Source: Actinotignum timonense (GTDB taxonomy: Bacteria > Actinomycetota > Actinomycetes > Actinomycetales > Actinomycetaceae). Taken from it: DNA of 64,000 bases. Where the stretch lies: assembly GCF_030216305.1 (NCBI RefSeq), contig NZ_JASOKT010000002.1, positions 124,001 through 188,000 of the forward strand, in the 5' to 3' direction. Made by a program: the position numbers and the translations under genes. This document shows, piece after piece, positions 44,216 to 54,700 of this stretch; position 1 is the first letter of the stretch, and every line of letters begins with the position of its first letter. The notes under the pieces were generated by a model, which worked only from the letters and a program-made list of their open reading frames with translations, searched no databases and was not told the origin of the DNA.

Positions 44216-47200
44216 GTGCAATTAGAATCCTTGCTGCCGCTCATCGGCGCCGATCCCGCCCTGAGCAGCGCTGCCGCCTCGACCGCCACCCGCCTGGATA
44301 TTCCGATGCCGCGCGGGGTGGTGCCGCCGGCCCTGGCGTACCTCGCGCGCGCGAATGCCTCGGAAAGCGCGGCTCGGCAAACCGGCACGGCCGCCGTACC
44401 AGAAACCGCTGCCCCGAAAAACCCCACCGCAGAAACCGCCACCCCCGCACCCCTCCACGTGGCCATCACCGCGTCGGGGCGGGAGGCTGAAATCCTTGAG
44501 GGCGCGATGCGCGCCTACCTTCCGGCGGAGCAGATCGCGGTGTTCCCCTCCTGGGAAACGCTCCCGCACGAGCGCCTGTCTCCGCGTTCGGATACGGTGG
44601 CTCGCCGCCTGCTCACTCTGCGTCGCCTGGCCCATCCGGAGGAATTCGAGCCGCTGCGCCTCCTCATTATGCCGGTGCGCGCGCTGCTTCAGCCCATTAC
44701 CCGCGGTCTGGGCGACCTGGCGCCGGTGCGTATCCGCCTCAACGAGGACGCCCCCATGGAGGAGGTGGAAAATGCGCTGGTGAACGCTGCTTACACCCGG
44801 GTTGATATGGTGGAACGCCGCGGCCAATTCGCGGTGCGCGGCGGCATTCTGGACGTTTTCCCGCCCACGGAACGCCACCCCATCCGCGTGGAATTCTTCG
44901 GCGATACCGTGGACGAAATCCGCACCTTCTCCGTGGGCGACCAGCGTTCCATGGAGGAACGCGAAGAACTTTACGCCCCGCCCTGCCGCGAAATTCTCCT
45001 CACTGAATCGGTGCGTACCCGCGCCCGCTCGCTCATCAGCGAGCTGCCCGGCGCCACCGATATGCTCGACAAAATCGCCGCCGGCATCGCCCCGGAGGGC
45101 ATGGAATCCCTCACGCCGGTGCTCGTGGACGGCATGGACGCCGTGGTGGACGTGCTTCCCGCCACCGCCCGCCTCCTCATTATCGAGCCGGAGCGCGTGG
45201 ACCAGCGCGCCGAATCGCTGATCGCCACCACGGAGGAATTCCTAGCGGCGGCCTGGAGTGCGGCGGCGGCCGGCGGCACGCCTCCGGTGCAGGCCAATGC
45301 GGCGAGTTTCGCGAGTGTCGCGGCCACCCGGGCGGAAGCGCTGAAACGCGGCCAGGCCTGGTGGACGCTCGGCGGCTTTTCCGGCAACGCGCTGTCCGGC
45401 AACGCGCTGTCCGGCAGTGCCGTCGCCGGACACAGCGCGTCCGCCGGGACTACTTCGGGTCGCCTCGCTTCCACCGGGAGCACCACCAAGAACGACGACG
45501 CCGGCGCCGCTGTCGCGGCGCGCGAACCGCGCAAATTCCTCGGGAAAGTTGATGAGGCTCTCGCCGCTATCGGGGAGCAGGCACGGCGCGGGGTGCGGCA
45601 GGTGCTCGTGGTGGACGGGCCGGGCTTGGCGCGCCGCTACGCGGAACAGCTCGGTGAGCTGGGTGTTCCGGCCAGCGCGGTAGCGGAGCTCCCCGCTCAC
45701 TTCGAACCCGGGGTGGTTTACGTGGTGGCCGCGCCCATCGCCGAGGGCTTCGTTATGGAAGGCCAGCAGCTCGGGGTGTACGCGGGTGCGGATCTGACCG
45801 GGCGGGGCGGTTCCTCCACTCGGGATATGCGCACGCTGCCCAAGCGGCGCCGCAAGAATGCCGTTGATCCGCTCTCGCTAACTCCCGGGGATTTTGTGGT
45901 GCATGACCGCCACGGGGTGGGCCGTTTCGTGCGGATGGAAAAACGCACGATTGGCGGTAAAGGCGGGCAGCGCGAATATATTGTTCTCGAGTATGCGCCG
46001 TCGCGGCGCGGCGGGCCACCCGATCAGCTCTGGGTGCCCACCGATCAGCTTGACCAGGTGTCGAAGTATTCGGGCGGGGAATCCCCGAGCCTCAATAAAA
46101 TGGGCGGGGCCGATTGGGAGAAAACCAAGTCGAAGGCCCGCGCTGCCACCCGCAAAATTGCTTCGGAGCTTATTCGCCTCTACGCGCAGCGCATGGCCAC
46201 CCCGGGTATCGCATTTTCGCCGGATACGCCCTGGCAGCGCGAGCTCGAAGACGCCTTCGCCTACGTGGAAACCCCCGATCAGCTGCACACTATCGACGAA
46301 GTGAAAGCCGATATGGAAAAGCCGGTTCCCATGGATCGCCTTATTTCCGGGGATGTGGGCTACGGCAAAACCGAGATTGCGGTGCGGGCGGCTTTCAAGG
46401 CGGTGCAGGATGGCCGCCAGGTGGCGGTTCTGGTGCCGACCACCCTGCTGGTGGAGCAGCATCGCGAGACTTTCGAGGAACGCTACGCCGGCTTCCCGGT
46501 GCGGGTGGCGGCGCTTTCGCGTTTCCAGAGCGCGCGCGAATCGGAGGAGGTCATCTCCGGGCTCGCCGACGGCAGTATCGATGTGGTCATCGGTACCCAC
46601 CGCCTACTCACGGGAAATGTGCGTTTCAAAGCCCTCGGCCTGGTGGTGATTGACGAGGAGCAGCGTTTCGGCGTCGAACATAAAGAGACCCTCAAGCAGA
46701 TGTACCCGAATATCGATGTGCTCTCGATGTCGGCCACCCCGATTCCGCGCACGCTGGAAATGGCGGTCACGGGGGTGCGGGAAATGTCCACCCTGGCCAC
46801 CCCGCCCGAGGAGCGCCACCCGATTCTCACCTACGTGGGCGCGCGGGAAAATCGCCAGATCAGTGCTGCGATTCGCCGCGAGTTGCTGCGCGACGGCCAG
46901 GTTTTTTACGTGCATAACCGGGTGGGGGATATGGGCCGGGTGGCCGCGCAGCTCGGCGAGCTGGTGCCCGAGGCGCGCATCGCCGTCGCCCACGGAAAAA
47001 TGAGCGAACGCGATCTGGAAAATGTTATTCAGAATTTCTGGAATCACGAGATCGACGTCCTTATCTGCACCACCATCGTGGAAACGGGCCTCGATATTTC
47101 CAATGCGAATACGCTCATTGTGGATAATGCCGATAAGCTCGGGCTTTCTCAGCTCCACCAGCTGCGCGGGCGCGTGGGCCGCGGGCGCGAGCGCGCCTAC

Positions 47201-48022
47201 GCGTATTTCCTGTACGACCCGGACCGCGCGCTCACGGAAACGTCCCTGGAACGCCTGCGCACCATCGCCGCGAATACCGACCTCGGGGCCGGCACCCAGG
47301 TCGCCATGAAGGACCTCGAAATCCGCGGGGCCGGCAATATGCTCGGCGGCGAACAATCCGGTCACATCGAGGGCGTTGGTTTCGATTTGTACGTGCGCAT
47401 GGTCTCCGAAGCGGTTGCGAAAATGCGCGGGGAGATTCCGGGCGACGACGACGCCAGCAGCGATGTGCGCATTGAGCTGCCGGTGGAAGCCTACCTACCC
47501 GAGGATTACGTGCCTTCCGAACGGTTGCGCCTGGAGATTTACACCAAGTTGGCGGCATCGCGCGGGGAGGACCAGCGCGAGGAAATTCGGGCGGAATTGC
47601 GCGACCGCTACGGGGAGATTCCCGACGTGGCAGCGCGGCTCTTCCGGATCGCGCAGCTGCGTGACCTGGCGCGCAGTGCCGGGCTGGAGGAAATTACCCA
47701 GATGGGGCGCAATGTGCGTTTCACGCCGGTGGCGCTGCCCGATTCCCGGCAGGCGCGCCTCAAGCGCCTGTATCCGGGGGCGATGCTCAAGCCCGCGGTT
47801 CGAGTCCTCATGGTGCCTGTCCCGCCCGCGCCCGCCGCGGGGAGCGGCGGGGGCGCTGCCGGGGGAAGCACGCGCGCTGGAGCGGGCGGCCTTCGCCCCG
47901 GAACGCTCGGGGTGGCGCAGACCTCCGCGCGCCTCGGGAGCGGTGCGCCCATGGAAGGTGATGACCTGCTTGACTGGGTGTCCCATCTCATTACCGCGGT
48001 ATTTATTTCCTCGGTGGGGTAG
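44216..48022 (+). CDS. mfd: Transcription-repair coupling factor
   Basis: Removes RNA polymerase stalled at DNA lesions and recruits UvrA. The 1268 residues contain the UvrB-like N-terminal module, the RNA-polymerase-interaction domain (near DFVVHDRHGVGRFVRM, residue 560), the RecG-like translocase with Walker A GDVGYGKTEIAV near 715 and DEEQRFG near 812, and the C-terminal regulatory domain. It is about 100 residues longer than E. coli Mfd because of Ala/Thr/Ser-rich insertions near residues 50-80 and 340-440; the second includes a KNDDAG copy of the dispersed motif, and a GDDDA copy lies near 1078. The start is GTG. Confidence 0.96.
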   Translation: MQLESLLPLIGADPALSSAAASTATRLDIPMPRGVVPPALAYLARANASESAARQTGTAAVPETAAPKNPTAETATPAPLHVAITASGREAEILEGAMRAYLPAEQIAVFPSWETLPHERLSPRSDTVARRLLTLRRLAHPEEFEPLRLLIMPVRALLQPITRGLGDLAPVRIRLNEDAPMEEVENALVNAAYTRVDMVERRGQFAVRGGILDVFPPTERHPIRVEFFGDTVDEIRTFSVGDQRSMEEREELYAPPCREILLTESVRTRARSLISELPGATDMLDKIAAGIAPEGMESLTPVLVDGMDAVVDVLPATARLLIIEPERVDQRAESLIATTEEFLAAAWSAAAAGGTPPVQANAASFASVAATRAEALKRGQAWWTLGGFSGNALSGNALSGSAVAGHSASAGTTSGRLASTGSTTKNDDAGAAVAAREPRKFLGKVDEALAAIGEQARRGVRQVLVVDGPGLARRYAEQLGELGVPASAVAELPAHFEPGVVYVVAAPIAEGFVMEGQQLGVYAGADLTGRGGSSTRDMRTLPKRRRKNAVDPLSLTPGDFVVHDRHGVGRFVRMEKRTIGGKGGQREYIVLEYAPSRRGGPPDQLWVPTDQLDQVSKYSGGESPSLNKMGGADWEKTKSKARAATRKIASELIRLYAQRMATPGIAFSPDTPWQRELEDAFAYVETPDQLHTIDEVKADMEKPVPMDRLISGDVGYGKTEIAVRAAFKAVQDGRQVAVLVPTTLLVEQHRETFEERYAGFPVRVAALSRFQSARESEEVISGLADGSIDVVIGTHRLLTGNVRFKALGLVVIDEEQRFGVEHKETLKQMYPNIDVLSMSATPIPRTLEMAVTGVREMSTLATPPEERHPILTYVGARENRQISAAIRRELLRDGQVFYVHNRVGDMGRVAAQLGELVPEARIAVAHGKMSERDLENVIQNFWNHEIDVLICTTIVETGLDISNANTLIVDNADKLGLSQLHQLRGRVGRGRERAYAYFLYDPDRALTETSLERLRTIAANTDLGAGTQVAMKDLEIRGAGNMLGGEQSGHIEGVGFDLYVRMVSEAVAKMRGEIPGDDDASSDVRIELPVEAYLPEDYVPSERLRLEIYTKLAASRGEDQREEIRAELRDRYGEIPDVAARLFRIAQLRDLARSAGLEEITQMGRNVRFTPVALPDSRQARLKRLYPGAMLKPAVRVLMVPVPPAPAAGSGGGAAGGSTRAGAGGLRPGTLGVAQTSARLGSGAPMEGDDLLDWVSHLITAVFISSVG

Positions 48023-48400
48023 CGGCGGGGCCGCCGCGGGTTATTCCGGACGTGTGGCCGAGGTTCCGGGGTTTGTACTATAGGGCCCGTTTCGGGATGC
48101 CCCAGCGGGCTTCGTCACACGGTGTAGCCGGTGTTTCTGGCTCGCTGGCCTGCCCGCATGCTTACCTGTGTGACGATTGTGATTTTGAAGTACCTTTATC
48201 AATCCTGTCGTGATTTGATAAATTAAATTGTACGTTGTGGCGGTGGAATAGATGGGATGAGCTGCGGGTACCCGCGTGGAAAGCTGGCGTGCTCGTGTGT
48301 TTATGTTCGTTAAGGGCGCCTAAATCCAAGACATAGGATGACGCAACGGCACCGATGGTGGTGGCCCTGTGGAGTGGCTGCTCTTAGCGTAAGGAAGAAT
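48023..48400. other. 378-bp intergenic region upstream of the LPNTG protein
   Basis: An AT-rich block (48165-48240) stands out. It holds TGTGACGATTGTGA, resembling the CRP-like site at 7577, and a perfect inverted repeat TTTATCAA / TTGATAAA (48195-48202 and 48215-48222), likely promoter-proximal. AAGGAAG at 48391 is the ribosome site of the next gene. Confidence 0.5.
48195..48222. promoter_or_regulatory. Inverted repeat, possible operator
   Basis: TTTATCAA and TTGATAAA form a perfect 8-bp inverted repeat separated by 12 bp, about 180 bp before the LPNTG wall-protein gene. Confidence 0.4.
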
Positions 48401-50005
48401 ATGAAGAAAGTACTCAGAGGTGTCGTGGCTGCCGCGACCGCCTGCACGGTGATGCTGGGCGGCGCGGGCGCGGCTTTCGCGGATTCGACGAGCCCGAACG
48501 GAGCCACCGCGCCGGTTGCTTCAGATGCCTCTTCGGGTGCCGGAGCTGCGGGCGCTGGCGGTGCGGGCGCGCCGGCAGATGCCGCCGCTGCTGATACCAG
48601 CACCGCCGACTACGCCGCGGGCAAGATTAACGAAGCCCTGGGGGCTACCCCGGCCGATCAGGCCGATGCCTGGATGGTCAGTGCGCTGCAGAATCAGGCC
48701 TCTCATTACTCCAAGGCCTATGTGGATCAGCGCTTCGTTGCGGCCGCGCAAGCCTATGTAAATGCTTACTCCAACGGGGTATCTGACCTGGACAAGGCCA
48801 TTGTTGAAGTGACTAAGACGGCCAAGACTGTTGCGGAAATGGATCGCCGGGTCAACGAAGAATTCCAGAAGTCCGCGGCCGGAAATAAGAGCGAAGTCGT
48901 TCAGAAGATTCGTTCCTGCATCGACCTCGCTAAGCAGGGTAAGAGCAAGGAATTCAACCAGTGCCTCAACGGCATTATTGTGCTGCAGAACCTCGAAGCT
49001 TACGAGAAGATGATCATCGCCGGTGACGCGGTGCTCAACGGGGATGTTTCCTATATTGATGCGGAGACCCTCGCCCAGCTCAAGAAGGATGTTGCTTACC
49101 TGCGTGAAGCTACCGCGTACCGCCCCGAAGCTGAGAAGCTGACCGGTAAGACGTGGTGGAAGGATATTGATCCCGCCACCATTACCCCGCTTGGGGATGC
49201 CGATTATGCTCGCCTGGAACAGCTGCGCTGGATTATCTCCGGTGAAAAAGAATTCAACGGCGTGAAAACCACTTACGGGCAGAGCTCGGACCGGGTGCGT
49301 GACCTGGTCCGCAAGGCCGGCTCCCTCAAGGCCAAGGCGGATACCGCTGCTCTCATCGCGGGCTTGCAGAACCCGGTGGTACGCAATGCGGCCCAGCAGC
49401 TTTTCGATGCTTCCCCGGATAACTATGCTGCCGATACCTTCTCTCATGTGCTTCCGCTCCTTGATGCCTGGGCTACCAAGCTGAGTGAAGCGAAAGCCGC
49501 TATTGAAGCCGAACAGGCCGCCCAGCTCAAGGCCCTGGCCGCGCTGGATTGCGCTCCGCAAGCCGCGCGTACCCAGGCCGAAGCCGATATTCAGGCAGCC
49601 ACCGCTGCGGCGCTCGAGAAGCTCAAGCCGGTTGTGGACGAAGGCGTGCTGACCTCGATTCGTGCCGAGCACGAGGCAACCGTGCGCGGCATCGTGCAGA
49701 AGGTTTCCGCCCTCAAGGAATGCACGCCGGCCGACCCGGCCCCGACCCAGCCGGCCGAACCGACTCAGCCGGCCCAGCCTGCGGAACCGACGCAGCCTGC
49801 GCAGCCCACTGCGCCGGCTCCTGCGGACCCGGCCCCGGCAGGATCCGCCAAACCGGCCACTCCTGCTAAGCCCGGCAAGACCGTGGTGAAGAAGTCGGCG
49901 AAGAAGCTCCCGAATACCGGTGCGGAAGCCGCTTCCTTGGCGCTCCTCTCCGGTGCCCTGCTCGCCGGTGGGGCGCTCGCGGTGCGGCGGCGTCGTGCTG
50001 CCTAA
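48401..50005 (+). CDS. LPxTG-anchored wall protein
   Basis: A 534-residue secreted protein. The signal peptide (residues 1-28, MKKVLRGVVAAATACTVMLG, cleaved after AFA) is followed by an Ala/Gly-rich linker, a mainly helical body of about 370 residues that I do not recognise, a Pro-rich stalk with repeats of QPAEPTQPA type (about 440-490), and LPNTG near 503 with a hydrophobic segment and RRRRAA end for sortase. Two Cys pairs are possible (RSCIDL, QCLNG, and two near 385 and 440). The start at 48401 has AAGGAAG upstream; a longer frame from 48338 would spoil the signal peptide. Function, perhaps adhesion, is unknown. Confidence 0.85.
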   Translation: MKKVLRGVVAAATACTVMLGGAGAAFADSTSPNGATAPVASDASSGAGAAGAGGAGAPADAAAADTSTADYAAGKINEALGATPADQADAWMVSALQNQASHYSKAYVDQRFVAAAQAYVNAYSNGVSDLDKAIVEVTKTAKTVAEMDRRVNEEFQKSAAGNKSEVVQKIRSCIDLAKQGKSKEFNQCLNGIIVLQNLEAYEKMIIAGDAVLNGDVSYIDAETLAQLKKDVAYLREATAYRPEAEKLTGKTWWKDIDPATITPLGDADYARLEQLRWIISGEKEFNGVKTTYGQSSDRVRDLVRKAGSLKAKADTAALIAGLQNPVVRNAAQQLFDASPDNYAADTFSHVLPLLDAWATKLSEAKAAIEAEQAAQLKALAALDCAPQAARTQAEADIQAATAAALEKLKPVVDEGVLTSIRAEHEATVRGIVQKVSALKECTPADPAPTQPAEPTQPAQPAEPTQPAQPTAPAPADPAPAGSAKPATPAKPGKTVVKKSAKKLPNTGAEAASLALLSGALLAGGALAVRRRRAA

Positions 50006-50034
50006 ACGCGACCATTAAATGAGCTGATGCTCGG

Positions 50035-50083
50035 GCGGGCCCGGCACGTGCGATATACAAGCGCGTGCCGGGCCCGCTTTTTT
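50035..50083 (+). terminator. Intrinsic terminator after the LPNTG protein
   Basis: A 14-bp perfect stem (GCGGGCCCGGCACG / CGTGCCGGGCCCGC) followed by TTTTTT; the most classical terminator in the window. Confidence 0.95.
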
Positions 50084-50147
50084 GAAAAACTAGTGACGTT
50101 ACATTTTCTTGCTTTAGAATGATGGAAAGCACAACAAAGGAGTTGTT

Positions 50148-50492
50148 ATGACGATGAACGTGAGTCCGAATCTTCTCAAGAGTTTTGCGCGGCGCACGTA
50201 CGGCGTCGCGGGGGCGCTGCTGGTCATCGCGATTTTCCTCCAGATTGCGGGGCCCTTCGCCATGCTGGAGCTCAATGAGCTTCCCGCTGGCACCGCGGAT
50301 CCGGTGAAGGTTGGCTTGGCATATGTGGTCAAGGTGCTCATGGATATCTTTACCCTGCAGTTGGCCGGCGTTGCCGCGCTCATCGCCTTCTTGGCTCACC
50401 CCGTGCTGACCTCGGTGGTGAAAGAGGAAGAAAGCGGGGCGGGCGGCGTCGTCGTACCTAACGGCGCAGCGGAAGAAACCGCGGCGCACTAA
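50148..50492 (+). CDS. Small membrane protein, unknown function
   Basis: A 114-residue protein with two strong hydrophobic segments (about 18-40 and 60-88) and a hydrophilic C-terminus rich in Glu and Ala. AAAGGAG five bases before the ATG supports translation. The tail encodes GGVVVPNG through a GGCGTCGTCGTACC motif copy. No family recognised; transcribed alone between a terminator and eno. Confidence 0.65.
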   Translation: MTMNVSPNLLKSFARRTYGVAGALLVIAIFLQIAGPFAMLELNELPAGTADPVKVGLAYVVKVLMDIFTLQLAGVAALIAFLAHPVLTSVVKEEESGAGGVVVPNGAAEETAAH

Positions 50493-50522
50493 ACTCTCCC
50501 CACGTGTTCGTGAGCTAGTTAG

Positions 50523-51992
<1,470 letters not shown>

Positions 51993-52147
51993 GGCTCTGG
52001 AAGCTCCGGGCTGGCTAGCTGGGTAATCAGGTAGCCGGTGGCGAGTAGCCGGGTGGTCGGTTTTCCGGTTCGCTTATAGCGCGCTGCTTGCTGATAGGGC
52101 TGCTGGCCTGCCCGTAGCGCTGCTGGCTTGCATATATAGCGCTGAGT

Positions 52148-52177
52148 GCCGCTCCTTCTCTTCGGGGAAGGGGCGGC
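52148..52177 (+). terminator. Hairpin downstream of eno
   Basis: GCCGCTCCTTC / GAAGGGGCGGC, 11-bp stem with one G-T wobble, followed by GCTTTGTT; about 155 bp after the eno stop. Confidence 0.6.
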
Positions 52178-52258
52178 GCTTTGTTATGGGGCGGGTGTGC
52201 GGCCAGTTGCTTTTTGTGAACCCTCGGCAGAACTGACCGCCTATCATTGGGGCGGTTC

Positions 52259-52348
52259 ACAAAGTGGTACTGGAGCTACAGCCAACACCCGATTTTCTGT
52301 CGTGCAGTACCACTCTGTTCGTTCCGCTGTCGTGGAGTACCACTTTGT
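52259..52348 (-). repeat. Stem-loop/30-bp-unit element, divergent copy (GTGGTACT type)
   Basis: ACAAAGTGGTACT (52259-52271) is the exact inverse of AGTACCACTTTGT (52336-52348). A second AGTACCACT at 52306-52314 stands exactly 30 bp before the last. The interior CGATTTTCTGTC resembles CGATTTCCTGTC of the neighbouring element, though the arm sequence is entirely different. Confidence 0.7.
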
Positions 52349-52395
52349 TGGGTAGCGGCGGGTGTCAGCGGGTTAGCCCCGGCGGTCCCGAAGTG

Positions 52396-52509
52396 AAGTG
52401 CGCTTAAGAGCACCGTTTTGGGGCGATTTCCTGTCTCTAACGCGCACTTGACGGGGGGCATGGTTCGAAATGCGCACTTGACGGGGGTCACGGTTCGAAA
52501 TGCGCACTT
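52396..52509 (-). repeat. Stem-loop/30-bp-unit element, copy 2
   Basis: Read on the minus strand: two 30-bp units (each AAGTGCGCATTTCGAACC plus 12 variable bases ending CCCGTC), then a terminal hairpin with 15-nt arms (52396-52410 and 52435-52449, two mismatches) and a 24-nt loop. It is homologous to the element at 42085-42169, which has one unit. Confidence 0.8.
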
Positions 52510-52860
52510 TGGCTCCCGCCGGTTCACCGCCCCGGCGGGAGGTGGGGTGCTTTTTCCGAGGTGTACTTCGCGTGTACGACATATGCACTACAGCGCGAAC
52601 AACACATGCCCCCTCCCCAGGTGCTGGTGTGACTATTGAGGTTTGTGAGGCTCGTGAGATTCGCGCGGGCTGGTCGCTGAGGCTTGTCGAAATCAAAGTG
52701 CAACGGCAGCTACGTTAAGAAATTGTTTTGATGTCGCCAGGTTGAATCCTGTGGGGCTCGCTGCCGTGAGGTTGCATCCTGTGAGGGACTTGATCACCCG
52801 GATGCATTGTGTGAGCTTGGCGGGGGCGCGCCCTATTCGCGGGCGGTGATGCCAGGCGCC

Positions 52861-52866
52861 TAGACT
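52861..52866 (+). promoter_or_regulatory. -10 box for leaderless ftsB
   Basis: TAGACT ends seven bases before the ATG at 52874, with no ribosome site between; a third case of this geometry. Confidence 0.4.
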
Positions 52867-52873
52867 GGTAGTC

Positions 52874-54085
52874 ATGAGTGTTCGCCGTCCACCCTCGCGC
52901 CCCGAGCGCAACCGCCGCATCTCCGCGCGCGGAGTTCAGGGGAATCAAGGATCTGAAGCGAACCAAGGAAATCAGGCGAAGCGCCGCGACGCGGCGCTGA
53001 AACGCAGGGATGCTGCGCTGCGCCCCCGAGATGCGGCGCTGAATCCCCGGGAAGCCGGGGCGAACCCCCACTCAAGTGGTACCCCGCGAAAAGCATCCGA
53101 CCTCATGCCGCGCGGTAAAGCAGGTAGTCGGAAACCGAAGCGACCCGGTAGGGGAGCGGGCGGCGATGCGCAGGCACGCTCAGCCCGCACAGCTCGATCA
53201 CCTCACTCAGCTGCTCGTTCAGCCAGCTCCCCGGCGCGAGCCGGGGCTGCTTACCGCAGTGAAACGTCATCACGCCCGGGGGCTGCCCCGCGGCCCGGAA
53301 CCAAGCCCCGCACCGGAGGGAAGCCGTGGCAGGGCGGCAATCAGCGCCAAGCCACCATTAACCGCTCGGATAAAACCAGCCATTCCGGGCCGGGCGGTTC
53401 GCGGGGGAAGAAAGCCGGGCGAAAAGGCCAGCGCCGCGCCATAAAAGTGGAATCCGGCCAGCGCCAGCACACCGTGAGCTTGCGAGCCGTGGCCATCGCG
53501 CTTTTCGCGATCCTCGCCATTATTATTGTGACCCCCACGGTTTCGCGTTTCTCAGAACAGCAGCATGAATTGCGGGCGGTGCGCGCGGAGCTGGAAAATG
53601 TGCAGCAGCACACCCGCGAACTCGAAGTGGAAAAAGCCCTGTGGAACGACCCGGATTACGTGCGGGCCCAGGCTCGGGTGCGGCTTGGCTACGTTGTTCC
53701 CGGCCAGCGGCTCTTCGTGGGCGCGGATCCGAATGAGGGCACCGCCCAGGAGCAGCTGGAAGAACGCGTGGCCACCGTCAATCGGGAACGCCGCGCGAAT
53801 ACCCCGTGGTACATTACCGGCTGGGATTCCATCACCATCGCGGGTAATTCTGTGGACGGGCAGATCGATAACCCGGACGAAGCCCCGATGTATACGCCGC
53901 CCACGCCGCAACCGCAAGATGCCACGCAGCCGGCAGGTGAAACACCGGCGGACGGCTCGGCTCCCGCCCCGGCAGAACAACCCGCAGAACCGCCCGCAGA
54001 AGAACCCGCGCCGGAAGACGCCGCAAACCAGGCCCCTAATACCGCGCCTGCCCAAGATACCGCGCCCGCCCCCGAAGGAGAATAA
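52874..54085 (+). CDS. Septum-formation initiator, FtsB/DivIC family, with long extensions
   Basis: FtsB/DivIC proteins are bitopic cell-division proteins that bridge FtsL and FtsQ at the septum. The family core is at residues 195-300: a transmembrane helix (AVAIALFAILAIIIVTPTV), a coiled coil (EQQHELRAVRAELENVQQH), and DPDYVRAQARVRLGYVVPG. Around it lie a 190-residue basic, disordered N-terminus and an acidic Pro/Ala/Glu tail of 90 residues, making 403 in total against 100-200 usually. Near residue 40 a seven-residue unit, RRDAALK / RRDAALR / PRDAALN, repeats three times. Position after eno and before DUF501 supports the call. Confidence 0.88.
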   Translation: MSVRRPPSRPERNRRISARGVQGNQGSEANQGNQAKRRDAALKRRDAALRPRDAALNPREAGANPHSSGTPRKASDLMPRGKAGSRKPKRPGRGAGGDAQARSARTARSPHSAARSASSPARAGAAYRSETSSRPGAAPRPGTKPRTGGKPWQGGNQRQATINRSDKTSHSGPGGSRGKKAGRKGQRRAIKVESGQRQHTVSLRAVAIALFAILAIIIVTPTVSRFSEQQHELRAVRAELENVQQHTRELEVEKALWNDPDYVRAQARVRLGYVVPGQRLFVGADPNEGTAQEQLEERVATVNRERRANTPWYITGWDSITIAGNSVDGQIDNPDEAPMYTPPTPQPQDATQPAGETPADGSAPAPAEQPAEPPAEEPAPEDAANQAPNTAPAQDTAPAPEGE

Positions 54086-54087
54086 GC

Positions 54088-54681
54088 ATGACCGATGTCC
54101 TCACCGAGCGCGACGTCACCCCGGAGCTTCTCACCCGCATCGCCGCGAACGCCACCCCGCTGCGCCCCACCGACCGCGCCGAGGTAGCCGCCCAGCTCGG
54201 GCGCGTCCCGCGCGGCCTCGTCGGCATCGGGGCACGCTGCGCCTGCGGCCGCCCCGCGGTCACCATCACCCTGCCGCGCCTCGGCCACGGCGAACCCTTC
54301 CCGACCCTCTTCTACCTGTGCCTGCCCTACCTGGTCAAAGAAATTTCTCGCCTGGAAGCGCGCGGGGAAATGGCCACCATGACCGCTGCTTTATCCGACG
54401 ACGCCGCACTGCGGGCCGCCCACCAGGCAGCCCACGAATCCTATATAGCGCGCCGCTCCCTGCTCGGTGAGGTCCCGGAAATTGCCGGGGTATCCGCCGG
54501 GGGCATGCCCGAGCGGGTCAAATGCCTGCACGCGCTGGCCGGCTACGCGCTGAGCGCGGGGCGGGGAGTATGCCCGCTGGGGGATCGTGCCCTTGACCTC
54601 GTCGGTTGGGATGGCACCACCTGCCACTGCGAGGACGTGCTTAATTCCCGCGATGATGAAACCAGCGCGGCAGCACACTAG
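54088..54681 (+). CDS. DUF501-family protein
   Basis: A 197-residue conserved actinobacterial protein of unknown function. It has the family's cysteine pattern (RCACGRPAV near residue 52 and CPLGDRALDLV), and the central LPYLVKEISRLEA. It begins 2 bp after the ftsB stop, so translation is coupled, and sits before ppx in the standard order. A LSDDAALRAAH segment contains a motif copy. Confidence 0.85.
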   Translation: MTDVLTERDVTPELLTRIAANATPLRPTDRAEVAAQLGRVPRGLVGIGARCACGRPAVTITLPRLGHGEPFPTLFYLCLPYLVKEISRLEARGEMATMTAALSDDAALRAAHQAAHESYIARRSLLGEVPEIAGVSAGGMPERVKCLHALAGYALSAGRGVCPLGDRALDLVGWDGTTCHCEDVLNSRDDETSAAAH

Positions 54682-54700
54682 AAAGGACATAGAACCGACC

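Larger units (their letters stand above)
51993..52873. other. 881-bp repeat-rich gap between eno and ftsB
   Basis: The gap holds a hairpin at 52148-52177 and two tandem stem-loop elements at 52259-52348 and 52396-52509. Minus-strand frames across these (52276-52527 and 52373-52696) are built from the repeats and are not called. The rest, about 52520-52860, shows nothing I recognise apart from the ftsB promoter. In relatives eno and ftsB are usually close, so this gap looks inserted. Confidence 0.6.

Noticed and set aside
52276..52696. Minus-strand open frames with 10-residue repeats in the eno-ftsB gap
   Set aside because: The 30-bp DNA units produce ten-residue repeats automatically. Differences between units are not synonymous, and no start with a ribosome site is present.
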